NCBI GenBank assembly: GCA_900547475.1
Contig: URGW01000055.1
Location: 1 to 14,743, forward strand
DNA: 14,743 nt
Origin: an uncultured Clostridium sp.
GTDB lineage: Bacteria > Bacillota > Clostridia > Clostridiales > Clostridiaceae
Direction: 5' to 3'
Below, one piece after another: positions 1 to 7,828 of this stretch (its first letter is position 1; the number at the start of each line of letters is the position of its first letter). The position numbers and the translations under genes are program-made. Under the pieces are notes generated by a model that saw nothing but the letters and a program-made list of their open reading frames with translations, was not told the DNA's origin and did not search any database.

Positions 1-92
1 TCCTGTTAAATACAGAAATCAGCTTTTAGCTTCTTAACTCTCTTTTTTAAAATGTCCTTGACATAGGTACCACTTTATGGGAGATACACTCA
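1..92. mobile_element. Possible end of an insertion sequence (left window edge)
   Basis: No open reading frame is visible here. The stretch around 51-92 carries TGTCCTTGACATAGGTACC and then CTTTATGGGAGATAC, and ends in CACTCA about 10 bases beyond the stop codon of the pyrophosphatase gene. From memory this looks like the terminal inverted repeat and subterminal sequence of IS3-family elements in clostridia, whose right ends finish in CA. The rest of the element would lie outside the window to the left. No second copy or target duplication can be seen, so the call is tentative. The alternative is plain intergenic DNA. Confidence 0.3.
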
Positions 93-101
93 TTTTTTAT
101 A

Positions 102-1739
102 TTAAGATGTTATAGCATTAGTTATTGGAGGTACAACTTGTTTCTTTCTAGAAAGAACTCCAGGAAGGAATGCACCTTTATCTTTTAAAGTAACTTTAAA
201 TGCTTTTTCAACTATTTCAGGTTTAGCACCTGTAACTAATATTTCAGAACCTTCGTTTAATATATCAGTTAATAATAACATAACCATTTCTAATCCAGCT
301 TCTTTAGCTTTTTGATCCATGTAGTTTAACATTTCTTCTTTTAAAGGCATAAATCCTTCAATATCCATTGTATTAACTTGAGAAATACCTACTTTAGTAC
401 CTTCAATAGTGAATGGTTTGAAGTCGGTGTTGAAGATTTGTTCAACAGTTTTACCTTTTAATGAAGTTCCGGCTTTAAACATTTCCTTTGCAAACTCTTC
501 TATATTTATACCAGCAATTTCAGAAAGCTTTTTACAGATATACTTGTCTTGTGGAGTACAAGTTGGACTTCTGAATAATAATGTATCAGAGATTATTGCT
601 CCACAAAGAAGTCCTGCAGCTTTTCTTGATGGTCTAATACCATTTTCAAAGAAGCATTTAGCAACTATTGTTGAAGTACTTCCAACTGGTTCATTTCTGA
701 AGTAAATTGGATTATTAGTTTGAATATCAGCAACTCTGTGATGGTCTATGATTTCTACTACTTCAGCATCTTCTAATCCATCAACAGATTGACCTCTTTC
801 ATTATGGTCAACTTGGATAACTTTTTTCTTATGGTTAGAAATTAAGTGGTATCTAGAAACAGTACCAACAACTCTTCCATTTTCATCTAAAACAGGATAG
901 CTTCTAAATCTAGTTTCACTCATAATTCCCTTTATGTCATCAACTAAATCGTCAGTTGTGAAAGAAACTATATTTTCTTTAACCATTACATATCCAACAG
1001 GAATACTTTGAACAATAAGTCTTGAAGCTGTAAATGAATCATGTTGAGTAACTATTACAGTAACTCCATGTTCTTTAGCTAAGCTCATTACTTTTTCTGA
1101 AGGAGCATATCCACCAGTAACTATCATTAATGAAACATTAAGGTTAATTAATTCAGTTTGAGCTTCTTCCCTATCACCAACAATAGCAATATCACCTGCT
1201 TCTATATGTTCAGACATAGTATCAGGTTGCATAGCTGTAACTGCTATTTTACCAGGAAATTGTTTTATATCTTCATTTGTATAACAAACTTTAGCAGATA
1301 AAGTATCAAGTATGTTATCTAAAGTTGTATTACTTTTTGCTAATATTCTGTTATCCCAGATGTCCATATAGCAAGAAGTAAGGTTAGCAACAGATAATAC
1401 TCCTAATAAATGATCATTTTCATCTGCAACAGGTAAAGTCTTTATATTTTTATCTCTCATGATTGTCCAAGCAGTTTTTAATGAGATATCAGGAGAAATA
1501 GGACTTATATTATCAAATTGTAAATCTTCTACTTTTAATTTAACTGTGTTTAAGAATTTTGGTGCTTCTGCATCAAAATAATCTAGGATGAATTGAGTTT
1601 CTTGGTTTACATTACCAAGTCTGCAAGCTACAGTTTCAGTTTCACCAATTTTATTTTTAAATTCAGAATATGCATAAGCTGCACATATTGAATCTGAGTC
1701 TGGATTTTTATGACCAGTTACATAAATTATATCTTTCAT
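102..1739 (-). CDS. ppaC: Manganese-dependent inorganic pyrophosphatase with CBS-DRTGG regulatory insert
   Basis: This is a family II inorganic pyrophosphatase of the DHH superfamily. It hydrolyses pyrophosphate to phosphate in the cytoplasm and so pulls biosynthetic reactions forward. The 545-residue protein has the metal-binding N-terminal motif GHKNPDSDS (H10, D14, D16), DHN at 311-313, the DHH motif at 332-334 and the substrate-binding SRKKQ motif of the DHHA2 domain at 530-534. The catalytic DHH domain is split by a regulatory insert: a CBS domain (about 75-125), a DRTGG domain (about 140-245) and a second CBS domain (about 250-300). Simple family II enzymes have about 310 residues, so the extra length is the insert. 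In known CBS-PPases the insert binds adenine nucleotides and diadenosine polyphosphates, which inhibit or activate the enzyme. The ATG at 1737-1739 is preceded by AAGGAGGG (complement of 1748-1755). The gene stands alone, and no terminator is visible before the window edge. Confidence 0.96.
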   Translation of the reverse strand: MKDIIYVTGHKNPDSDSICAAYAYSEFKNKIGETETVACRLGNVNQETQFILDYFDAEAPKFLNTVKLKVEDLQFDNISPISPDISLKTAWTIMRDKNIKTLPVADENDHLLGVLSVANLTSCYMDIWDNRILAKSNTTLDNILDTLSAKVCYTNEDIKQFPGKIAVTAMQPDTMSEHIEAGDIAIVGDREEAQTELINLNVSLMIVTGGYAPSEKVMSLAKEHGVTVIVTQHDSFTASRLIVQSIPVGYVMVKENIVSFTTDDLVDDIKGIMSETRFRSYPVLDENGRVVGTVSRYHLISNHKKKVIQVDHNERGQSVDGLEDAEVVEIIDHHRVADIQTNNPIYFRNEPVGSTSTIVAKCFFENGIRPSRKAAGLLCGAIISDTLLFRSPTCTPQDKYICKKLSEIAGINIEEFAKEMFKAGTSLKGKTVEQIFNTDFKPFTIEGTKVGISQVNTMDIEGFMPLKEEMLNYMDQKAKEAGLEMVMLLLTDILNEGSEILVTGAKPEIVEKAFKVTLKDKGAFLPGVLSRKKQVVPPITNAITS

Positions 1740-1988
1740 GTAATATGCCCTCCTTAGTATATTTAGATGAATAAAGCAATTAAATTTTTAAACTACCAAT
1801 ACTGATGTTCAAAAATTATCTTGTTAATAGCTTTATACATATTTTCGCATATTACTATTCTATATTTCTAAATGCAATTTGTAAATAAAAATGTAAAGTA
1901 TATTAAATAGAAATTTAACTTAATTATTCATAGTATTACATAAACATTAATATATATATACAAGAGTTCTTAATGAGGAGGAGAAAGA
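1740..1988. promoter_or_regulatory. Divergent intergenic region with weak promoter candidates
   Basis: This AT-rich spacer separates two divergent genes and must hold both promoters. On the minus strand, TTGAAC (complement of 1808-1813) lies 17 bases from TAAAAA (complement of 1785-1790), a fair candidate for the pyrophosphatase. On the plus strand, TTGTAA (1879-1884) is followed after 16 bases by TATTAA (1901-1906), a weak candidate for the ATPase. I see no riboswitch or strong operator. Confidence 0.25.
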
Positions 1989-4538
1989 GTGATACAGGAA
2001 AAGGAGTTTACTAGGGGATTAAGTACTAGAGAAGCGGAAAAAAGAATTAAAACCTATGGTTTAAATGAACTTAAACATAAAAAGAAAAAATCACCGGTTT
2101 TGATTTTCTTATCTCAATTTAATGATTTTTTAGTATGGGTATTAATGGGCGCCACTATTATATCAGGATTTATTGGTGACAAGGCAGATGCAATAACAAT
2201 ACTTATTATAGTAATTGTAAATGCAATATTAGGTTTTGTACAAGAGTTTAGAACTGAAAAGTCATTAGAGGCATTGCAGGAGATGGCAGCACCAACTTGT
2301 AAAGCTATAAGAGATGGAAATATTAAAGTTATAAATTCTAGAGAATTAACAATTGGAGATGTTGTAATATTAGAAGCTGGAGATAGAATTCCAGCAGATG
2401 GAACATTTATTGATGCTGCTAATATGGTGGTAGATGAATCCTTATTAACAGGGGAATCGGTAGGTATATCTAAGGATACAAGCAAAGGAAAAAATGAAGG
2501 ATATATGGGAACAATAGTTTTAAAAGGCAGAGGATTACTATTAATTGATTCTATAGGTATGGAAACAGAAATGGGGAAAATAGCAAATCTTTTAGATAAC
2601 ATAGAAGAAGAAAAGTCGCCTTTAAGAGAAAGATTAGATTCTTTAGGTAAAATATTAGTAGTAGTTTGTGTAATAGTATGCATAATTGTAACTGCTCTTG
2701 GAATATTACGAGGAAATGATATTACTGAAATGTTCCTTTTAGGTGTATCATTGGCTGTTGCTGCAATACCAGAAGGTTTGGCTGCTATAGTTACTGTTGC
2801 ATTAGCACTAGGTGTAAGTAGAATGCTTAAGAGAAATGCATTAATTAGAAAATTACCAGCAGTTGAAACTTTAGGGTGTACTTCAGTAATTTGTTCGGAT
2901 AAAACAGGAACTTTAACTCAAAATAAAATGACTGTAAAAGAAATTTTAACAAATGGAAAAATTTATGAGTTAGATAAAGAAAAGTTAAATAGTTGTGAAA
3001 AGTTAAAAGAAGCTTTTGTATATTGTAATGATACAAATTATAACTATGATATTAAGAATATTGATAAAGCTGTTATGGGGGATCCTACAGAAACAGCTTT
3101 AGTTAAAGTGTTTTTTAAAGATACAAGTGAAGCTGAAAGCTTTATTGCAAGGGCTAACAGAATATTTGAAATACCATTTGACTCTACTAGAAAGATGATG
3201 ACTGTAATAATGAATGCAAATGGTAAAGAAACTTGCTATATGAAGGGGGCACCTGAAAGAGTATTAGAAAGATGTAATTCTGTATTAGAAAATGGTAAAA
3301 TAAAACCTCTTACAGTTCAGAAGAAAAAGCAAATTTATAGTTATATTGAATCTATGTCTAATAGAGCTTTAAGATGTATAGCAGCAGCTTATAAAGAGGA
3401 ACATGTAGTTAAAAATAACTCTGTTGAAGAAAATTTAATATTTTTAGGAGTTGCAGGAAGTATGGATCCTCCTAGAATTGAAGTTAAAGATGCTGTATTA
3501 AAATGTAAAATGGCAGGAATTAAACCTGTAATGATAACTGGAGACCATAAAAACACTGCATTAGCAATTGCAAAGAGTATTAATATTTGTACTACAGATG
3601 ATCAAGCTATTACTGGTGATGAATTAGAAAAGATGACTGATGAGGAACTAGTAAAAAGAGTGGATAAGTTAAGAGTATTTGCAAGGGTATCTCCAAATCA
3701 TAAGTTGAGAATAGTAAAGGCATTTAAAAAGAATAATAATATAGTTGCAATGACAGGTGACGGAGTTAATGATGCTCCTGCCATAAAAGAAGCTGATATT
3801 GGAGTTGCTATGGGAATATCAGGAACTGATGTTACTAAAGAGGCTGCGTCAATGGTTTTAATGGATGATAATTTTGCAACAATAGTATCTGCTGTTGAAG
3901 AAGGAAGAATTATATATGATAATATAAGAAAATTTATTAGATATTTATTATCTTGTAATTTAGGTGAAGTGTTAACAATGTTCTTAGCCTCATTATTTTA
4001 TTTACCAAATCCACTTACACCAATACAAATTTTATTTGTAAATTTAGCTACAGATGGACTACCAGCTATTGCATTAGGAATTGATCCTGCAGATAAAGAT
4101 ATAATGAGACAGTCACCAAGAGAAAAGAATGAAGGTATATTTGCAAGAGGCCTTTGGGAAAAAATTATTGTTAGAGGATGTTTAATTGGAATTTGTACTT
4201 TATTATCATTTATGGTTGGTAGATATTATGGAATGGATTTAGCAACTTGTAGAACAATTGCATTATGTACATTAGTTATGTCTCAACTCTTACATGTTTT
4301 TGAATGTAGATCAGAAAGACATTCTATATTTGAAATAAATGTATTATCAAATATATATTTATTAGGGGCAGCAATAATTTCAATTACAATGATATGTGGT
4401 ATATTATATATTCCATTTTTAAGAGGAATATTTAATACAGTTGCCTTAAATTTAGGACAATGGTTATTAATAATATTCTTCTCAGGAATAATATTCTTAA
4501 TAAATAGTGTATATCTTCTTATAAAATCTAAAAAGTAA
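1989..4538 (+). CDS. P-type calcium-transporting ATPase (P2A, SERCA-like)
   Basis: This is an inner-membrane ion pump that exports Ca2+ using ATP. The 849-residue protein has every P-type landmark: TGES in the actuator domain (154-157), PEGL in M4 (261-264), the phosphorylated aspartate D304 in CSDKTGTLT, KGAPE in the nucleotide-binding domain, TGDH, and TGDGVNDAP at 589-597. Ion-site residues known from SERCA are conserved: E262 in M4, N657 and E660 in M5 (CNLGE), and N685, T688 and D689 in M6 (NLATD). The residue matching SERCA E908 in M8 is Q766, as in plasma-membrane Ca2+ pumps, so a one-Ca2+ cycle is possible (inference). The start is GTG at 1989, supported by AGGAGG at 1976-1981 with a 7-base spacer. 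The gene is monocistronic with a terminator-like repeat downstream. Another divalent cation cannot be excluded, but the M4-M6 residues favour Ca2+. Confidence 0.93.
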   Translation: MIQEKEFTRGLSTREAEKRIKTYGLNELKHKKKKSPVLIFLSQFNDFLVWVLMGATIISGFIGDKADAITILIIVIVNAILGFVQEFRTEKSLEALQEMAAPTCKAIRDGNIKVINSRELTIGDVVILEAGDRIPADGTFIDAANMVVDESLLTGESVGISKDTSKGKNEGYMGTIVLKGRGLLLIDSIGMETEMGKIANLLDNIEEEKSPLRERLDSLGKILVVVCVIVCIIVTALGILRGNDITEMFLLGVSLAVAAIPEGLAAIVTVALALGVSRMLKRNALIRKLPAVETLGCTSVICSDKTGTLTQNKMTVKEILTNGKIYELDKEKLNSCEKLKEAFVYCNDTNYNYDIKNIDKAVMGDPTETALVKVFFKDTSEAESFIARANRIFEIPFDSTRKMMTVIMNANGKETCYMKGAPERVLERCNSVLENGKIKPLTVQKKKQIYSYIESMSNRALRCIAAAYKEEHVVKNNSVEENLIFLGVAGSMDPPRIEVKDAVLKCKMAGIKPVMITGDHKNTALAIAKSINICTTDDQAITGDELEKMTDEELVKRVDKLRVFARVSPNHKLRIVKAFKKNNNIVAMTGDGVNDAPAIKEADIGVAMGISGTDVTKEAASMVLMDDNFATIVSAVEEGRIIYDNIRKFIRYLLSCNLGEVLTMFLASLFYLPNPLTPIQILFVNLATDGLPAIALGIDPADKDIMRQSPREKNEGIFARGLWEKIIVRGCLIGICTLLSFMVGRYYGMDLATCRTIALCTLVMSQLLHVFECRSERHSIFEINVLSNIYLLGAAIISITMICGILYIPFLRGIFNTVALNLGQWLLIIFFSGIIFLINSVYLLIKSKK

Positions 4539-4542
4539 TTTT

Positions 4543-4618
4543 AAATAGATTATCTCTAGAATAAATAGCTCTTTCTTTATGTTGATGAGGAGTAGTTTAG
4601 TGGAGATAGTCTATTTTT
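4543..4618 (+). terminator. Terminator-like inverted repeat after the Ca2+ ATPase
   Basis: The arm AAATAGATTATCTC (4543-4556) pairs with GAGATAGTCTATTT (4603-4616) over 14 positions with one G-U pair, and the right arm runs into a short T tract. The loop is long at 46 bases, unusual for a simple intrinsic terminator, so confidence is moderate. Confidence 0.5.
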
Positions 4619-4652
4619 ATTGAAAAAAATAAAAAGATAAATTTAAAATGTT

Positions 4653-4697
4653 TACAAGAAAAAAACACTTGTATTTAATAGAAATACATGGTAAAAT
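4653..4697 (+). promoter_or_regulatory. Candidate promoter of the thr operon with overlapping inverted repeat
   Basis: TTGTAT (4669-4674) and TAAAAT (4692-4697) are separated by 17 bases and read toward thrC. A perfect inverted repeat, TACAAG (4653-4658) and CTTGTA (4668-4673) with 9 bases between, overlaps the -35 box and could be an operator. A second perfect -10, TATAAT at 4731-4736, lacks a good -35. No T-box or leader peptide rich in Thr/Ile codons is seen before thrC. Confidence 0.35.
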
Positions 4698-4776
4698 TTT
4701 CATATGGTAATTCTTGCTTAAAAATACAAATATAATACAGAAGGATGAAAAATAAGTAAAGTTATGGAGGTGTAAA

Positions 4777-6246
4777 ATGAAGTTTATAAGCACTAGAGGA
4801 AAAGGGGAAGTTATTTCATCTTCTGAAGCAATTATAAAGGGGATTGCTGATGATGGAGGATTATATGTACCAGTAGAATTTCCAAGATTATATGATAATT
4901 TAAAAAAGAAAATGGGGCTTTCTTATGAAGAGTTAGCATATGAGATAATTAGGAAGTTTTTTGATGATATAGGTGATGAAAATTTAAAAGTGGCAATAAG
5001 AAAAGCTTATAGTGGTAAATTCTTTGTAAGAGAAGAAAAAGGTTTTTTAGAATTATATCATGGACCTACATCAGCTTTTAAGGATGCAGCACTTTTATTC
5101 TTACCACAAATAATGAAAGCTGCAAAGAGAAAAGAAAATATCAATGAAGAAATAGTAATATTAACTGCAACATCTGGAGATACAGGTAAGGCTGCATTGC
5201 AGGGGTTTAGCAATGTAGATGAATTTAGGGTTGTAGTTTACTATCCAGAAAAAGGGGTAAGTGCAATTCAGCAAAAGCAAATGGTAACACAAGAAGGTAA
5301 TAATGTAAAAGTAATCGGAATTAGGGGCAATTTCGATAACGCACAAAGTGGAGTCAAGTCAATATTTGGGGATAGTGAATTGAAGAAGAAGTTAAAAGAA
5401 GATGGTTTTTTATTATCTTCTGCAAATTCAATTAATATTGGAAGGCTAATACCACAAATTGTTTATTACTTCTATGGATACTTTGATTTAGTTAATAAGC
5501 AAAAAATAAAAGAGGGCGATAAAATAAATATAGTGGTTCCAACAGGGAACTTTGGGAATATATTAGCAGCTTACTATGGGAAAAAAATGGGGCTACCTAT
5601 AGGAAAGTTAATATGTTCATCAAATGAAAATAATGTATTAACAGACTTCTTAAAGAATGGAATATATGATAAGAGAAGAGAGTTAATACTAACAGAATCA
5701 CCATCTATGGATATCTTAATTTCATCAAATTTAGAAAGGTTATTATTTGAGGCTAATAACAGGGATTCAGTAGAGACTAAGAGGCTTATGGAGGAATTGA
5801 ATTCAAAAGGGGTGTATTCAATTTCATCAAATGCTAAAGAATTTTTAAAGGATTTTTATGGTGATTATGCAAATATTGATGAAGTTTATAATGCTATTAA
5901 ATATGCATATGATAATGAAGGATATTTAATGGATACTCATACTGCAGTGGGCTATGTAGTATTAGATAAGTATAGAAAAGAAACTTCAGATTATAGACAG
6001 GCATTAATTGCATCAACGGCTAGTCCTTATAAATTTCCAAGAAGTATTTGCAATGCTCTAGGAATAGATATTAGTGGAAAAAGTGATTTTGAAATACTAA
6101 ATATATTGAGCTATAATACTAACACTAATATACCTAATAATCTAAGGGGCTTAGATAAAAAAGGAATGCTTCATAAGGATATATGTGATAAGGATAAAAT
6201 GAAAGATAGTTTACTTAATTTTTTAAGGGGAGCTAAAAATGATTAA
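4777..6246 (+). CDS. thrC: Threonine synthase
   Basis: This PLP-dependent enzyme converts O-phosphohomoserine to L-threonine and phosphate, the last step of threonine synthesis in the cytoplasm. The 489-residue length fits the longer threonine synthase class also found in E. coli and fungi. The N-terminal ISTRG motif is present. The PLP-binding lysine is K102 in GPTSAFKDAA. The phosphate-binding loop reads TSGDTGKAA, and ANSINIGRLIPQ is the conserved active-site helix. A GGAGG at 4766-4770 sits 6 bases before the ATG at 4777. The 3' end overlaps thrB by 8 bases, which implies co-transcription and translational coupling. No key residue appears to be missing. Confidence 0.96.
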   Translation: MKFISTRGKGEVISSSEAIIKGIADDGGLYVPVEFPRLYDNLKKKMGLSYEELAYEIIRKFFDDIGDENLKVAIRKAYSGKFFVREEKGFLELYHGPTSAFKDAALLFLPQIMKAAKRKENINEEIVILTATSGDTGKAALQGFSNVDEFRVVVYYPEKGVSAIQQKQMVTQEGNNVKVIGIRGNFDNAQSGVKSIFGDSELKKKLKEDGFLLSSANSINIGRLIPQIVYYFYGYFDLVNKQKIKEGDKINIVVPTGNFGNILAAYYGKKMGLPIGKLICSSNENNVLTDFLKNGIYDKRRELILTESPSMDILISSNLERLLFEANNRDSVETKRLMEELNSKGVYSISSNAKEFLKDFYGDYANIDEVYNAIKYAYDNEGYLMDTHTAVGYVVLDKYRKETSDYRQALIASTASPYKFPRSICNALGIDISGKSDFEILNILSYNTNTNIPNNLRGLDKKGMLHKDICDKDKMKDSLLNFLRGAKND

Positions 6247-7138
6247 AGTAAGAGTACCAGCGACATCAGCCAATTTGGGGCCTGGATTTGATTCGTTGGG
6301 AATTGCCTTAAATATATATAATGAATATGAATTTGAACTTAAGGAGGATAAGGGGTTATTCTTTGAAGGGGTTGAAGAAGAATTTCAAAATAAAGATAAT
6401 ATTATTTTTATGGCGATAAAGAAAGTTTTTGATAAATATGACTTTAAATTTAATGGTATAAAGATTAAAATAATAAAGCAAGATATCCCAATATCAAGGG
6501 GCCTAGGTTCAAGTTCAAGTTGTATAGTAGCAGGAATTATAGGGGCTTTTGCATTAATGGGCAGAGAAATAAACAGAGATGAGATATTAAGCTTAGCTGT
6601 TGATATTGAAGGACATCCTGATAATGTATGTCCAGCTATTTTTGGAGGATTAATTTCTACTATAATGGTAGATAATAAAAAGACATTATATAATTGTGTA
6701 GAAGTTAAAGATGGAATTAAGTTTATTGCATTAATTCCAAGATTCAAACTTTCAACTGAAAAGGCTAGGGCAATATTGCCTAAAGAAATCCTATTTAGAG
6801 ATTGTATTTATAATATAGGTAGGGCTGCCCTTTTAATATCGTGCTTCTCAAATGGAAATTATGCTTTGTTAAAGGAAGCTACCAAAGATAGAATTCATGA
6901 AAGATTTAGAAGTAAACTGATTGATAATTTTGATGAAGTTTATAACAAATCATTAGAGCTTGGAGCAATTAGTTGTTTTTTAAGTGGGGCAGGGCCAACA
7001 TTAATGGCAATAGTAGATACTAAAGATATAAGCTTTGTAAGTGATTTTATGAATTTTATGAAAGAACAAAATATTAATTGGGATATTAAAGAGTTAAAAA
7101 TAGATAAACATGGGGCAAAAATTTTGAAAGGTGAATAA
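6239..7138 (+). CDS. thrB: Homoserine kinase
   Basis: This GHMP-family kinase phosphorylates L-homoserine with ATP to give O-phosphohomoserine, the substrate of the ThrC encoded just upstream. The 299 residues are the usual length. Visible motifs are VPATSANLGPGFDSLG at the N-terminus (residues 6-21), the GHMP ATP-binding motif PISRGLGSSSS (84-94), EGHPDNV, and the C-terminal glycine-rich motif 3, FLSGAGPTLMA. The ATG at 6239 lies inside the end of thrC (8-base overlap) and has AAGGGGAG at 6225-6232. The homoserine dehydrogenase gene (hom), often next to thrB in Firmicutes, is absent here. Confidence 0.96.
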   Translation: MIKVRVPATSANLGPGFDSLGIALNIYNEYEFELKEDKGLFFEGVEEEFQNKDNIIFMAIKKVFDKYDFKFNGIKIKIIKQDIPISRGLGSSSSCIVAGIIGAFALMGREINRDEILSLAVDIEGHPDNVCPAIFGGLISTIMVDNKKTLYNCVEVKDGIKFIALIPRFKLSTEKARAILPKEILFRDCIYNIGRAALLISCFSNGNYALLKEATKDRIHERFRSKLIDNFDEVYNKSLELGAISCFLSGAGPTLMAIVDTKDISFVSDFMNFMKEQNINWDIKELKIDKHGAKILKGE

Positions 7139-7139
7139 T

Positions 7140-7577
7140 ATGAACGGTGATTATTTAGTTATTGATAAAAAGGTTTTGCCAGAGGTATTTGAAAAGGTAA
7201 TTAATACAAAAAAAATCTTACAAGAAGGTAAGGTAAAGGAGATTACTGAAGCTACTAAGCTAGCAGGAATAAGTAGAAGTGTTTATTATAAGTACAAAGA
7301 TTATGTTTTTGAGTTTTCTCAAATGTCTAATGGAAGAAAAGCAACTTTTAATATGATAATTGGGCATGAAAAAGGTGTACTTTCTAATATATTAAATCTT
7401 ATTTCTGAGCAAGGTGGAAATATTTTAACCATAGATCAAGGTATTCCAATTAATAATTTAGCAAACTTAAGCCTGACTATTGATATATCAACTATGAAAA
7501 TTGAACTAAGCAAAATGCTAGGAGATTTAAAAAAATTAGATTTTGTTGATAAAGTTGAGTTTATTGCAATGGAATAA
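7140..7577 (+). CDS. UPF0735 ACT-domain protein (PheB-like), HTH plus ACT
   Basis: This 145-residue protein matches the UPF0735 family, called PheB in older annotations. Its N-terminal half contains a helix-turn-helix-like segment (roughly residues 33-56, EITEATKLAGISRSVYYKYK). Its C-terminal half is an ACT domain starting at ATFNMIIGHEKGVLSNIL, a fold that commonly binds amino acids. The architecture suggests a small amino-acid-responsive DNA-binding regulator, but the family has no firm biochemical role that I know of. I chose ATG 7140 over the in-frame GTG 7131 because AAAGGTGA (7127-7134) is properly spaced for the ATG, whereas the GTG lies inside it. It starts one base after the thrB stop, so it is the third gene of the thr operon. 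Chorismate mutase or prephenate dehydratase activity, implied by the old name, is not supported by its sequence. Confidence 0.85.
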   Translation: MNGDYLVIDKKVLPEVFEKVINTKKILQEGKVKEITEATKLAGISRSVYYKYKDYVFEFSQMSNGRKATFNMIIGHEKGVLSNILNLISEQGGNILTIDQGIPINNLANLSLTIDISTMKIELSKMLGDLKKLDFVDKVEFIAME

Positions 7578-7582
7578 AATTT

Positions 7583-7622
7583 AAAGAGCAATGTTACTAT
7601 GATAGTAGCAAGCTCTTTTTTT
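7583..7622 (+). terminator. Intrinsic terminator of the thr operon
   Basis: AAAGAGC (7583-7589) pairs with GCTCTTT (7612-7618). Inside this the segment GTTACTA/TAGTAGC forms a second helix with a 3-base loop, and a run of T residues follows. This is a typical rho-independent terminator 5 bases after the UPF0735 stop. Confidence 0.9.
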
Positions 7623-7672
7623 ATGTGAATTTATATATATTTCATAGAAAAATGATGGGAATACTAGATTTT

Positions 7673-7714
7673 ATTCTATAAATTATTTACTTATTGCAAA
7701 GTAAATGATAGAAT
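7673..7714 (+). other. Two-segment hairpin upstream of the cysteine desulfurase
   Basis: ATTCTAT (7673-7679) pairs with ATAGAAT (7708-7714), and inside it ATTTACTT (7685-7692) pairs with AAGTAAAT (7699-7706), closing a 6-base loop. No T run follows. A weak promoter, TTGCAA (7694-7699) 17 bases before TAAATT (7717-7722), overlaps it. It could be an operator, a leader structure or chance in AT-rich DNA. Confidence 0.3.
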
Positions 7715-7828
7715 TTTAAATTAATATGAAAAATTTTTTTAAGTGCTAAAATTGTAAGTTTAATTTGTAAAATAAAAATTTTAAATTTCACTTATTATGT
7801 AAATACTAAAAGAAAGGAGTGATTGTCA

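Noticed and set aside
58..90. TTGACA at 58-63 as a plus-strand promoter
   Set aside because: No -10 box at 16-18 bases; the nearest TACACT is 21 bases away, and it would read antisense into ppaC.
409..705. Open frame on the plus strand inside the pyrophosphatase gene
   Set aside because: It is antisense to a well-supported gene with catalytic motifs, has no ribosome site, and its protein has no recognisable features.
2114..2683. 189-codon open frame on the minus strand inside the Ca2+ ATPase gene
   Set aside because: Shadow of the ATPase coding frame; the sense strand encodes conserved P-type motifs.
4539..4776. T-box or other riboswitch controlling the thr operon
   Set aside because: No AGGGTGG-type T-box sequence, specifier loop or antiterminator arrangement is visible; only the terminator-like repeat of the upstream gene and promoter elements are seen.
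6385..6747. 120-codon open frame on the minus strand inside thrB
   Set aside because: Antisense to the GHMP kinase motifs, with no ribosome site.
7131..7139. GTG at 7131 as start of the UPF0735 gene
   Set aside because: It lies inside the AAAGGTGA ribosome site; ATG 7140 has proper spacing and fits family N-termini.
7823..7828. TTG at 7823 as start of the cysteine desulfurase
   Set aside because: Only 3 bases from the AAAGGAG site; TTG 7829 has 9-base spacing and begins at the conserved IYFDNSATT.
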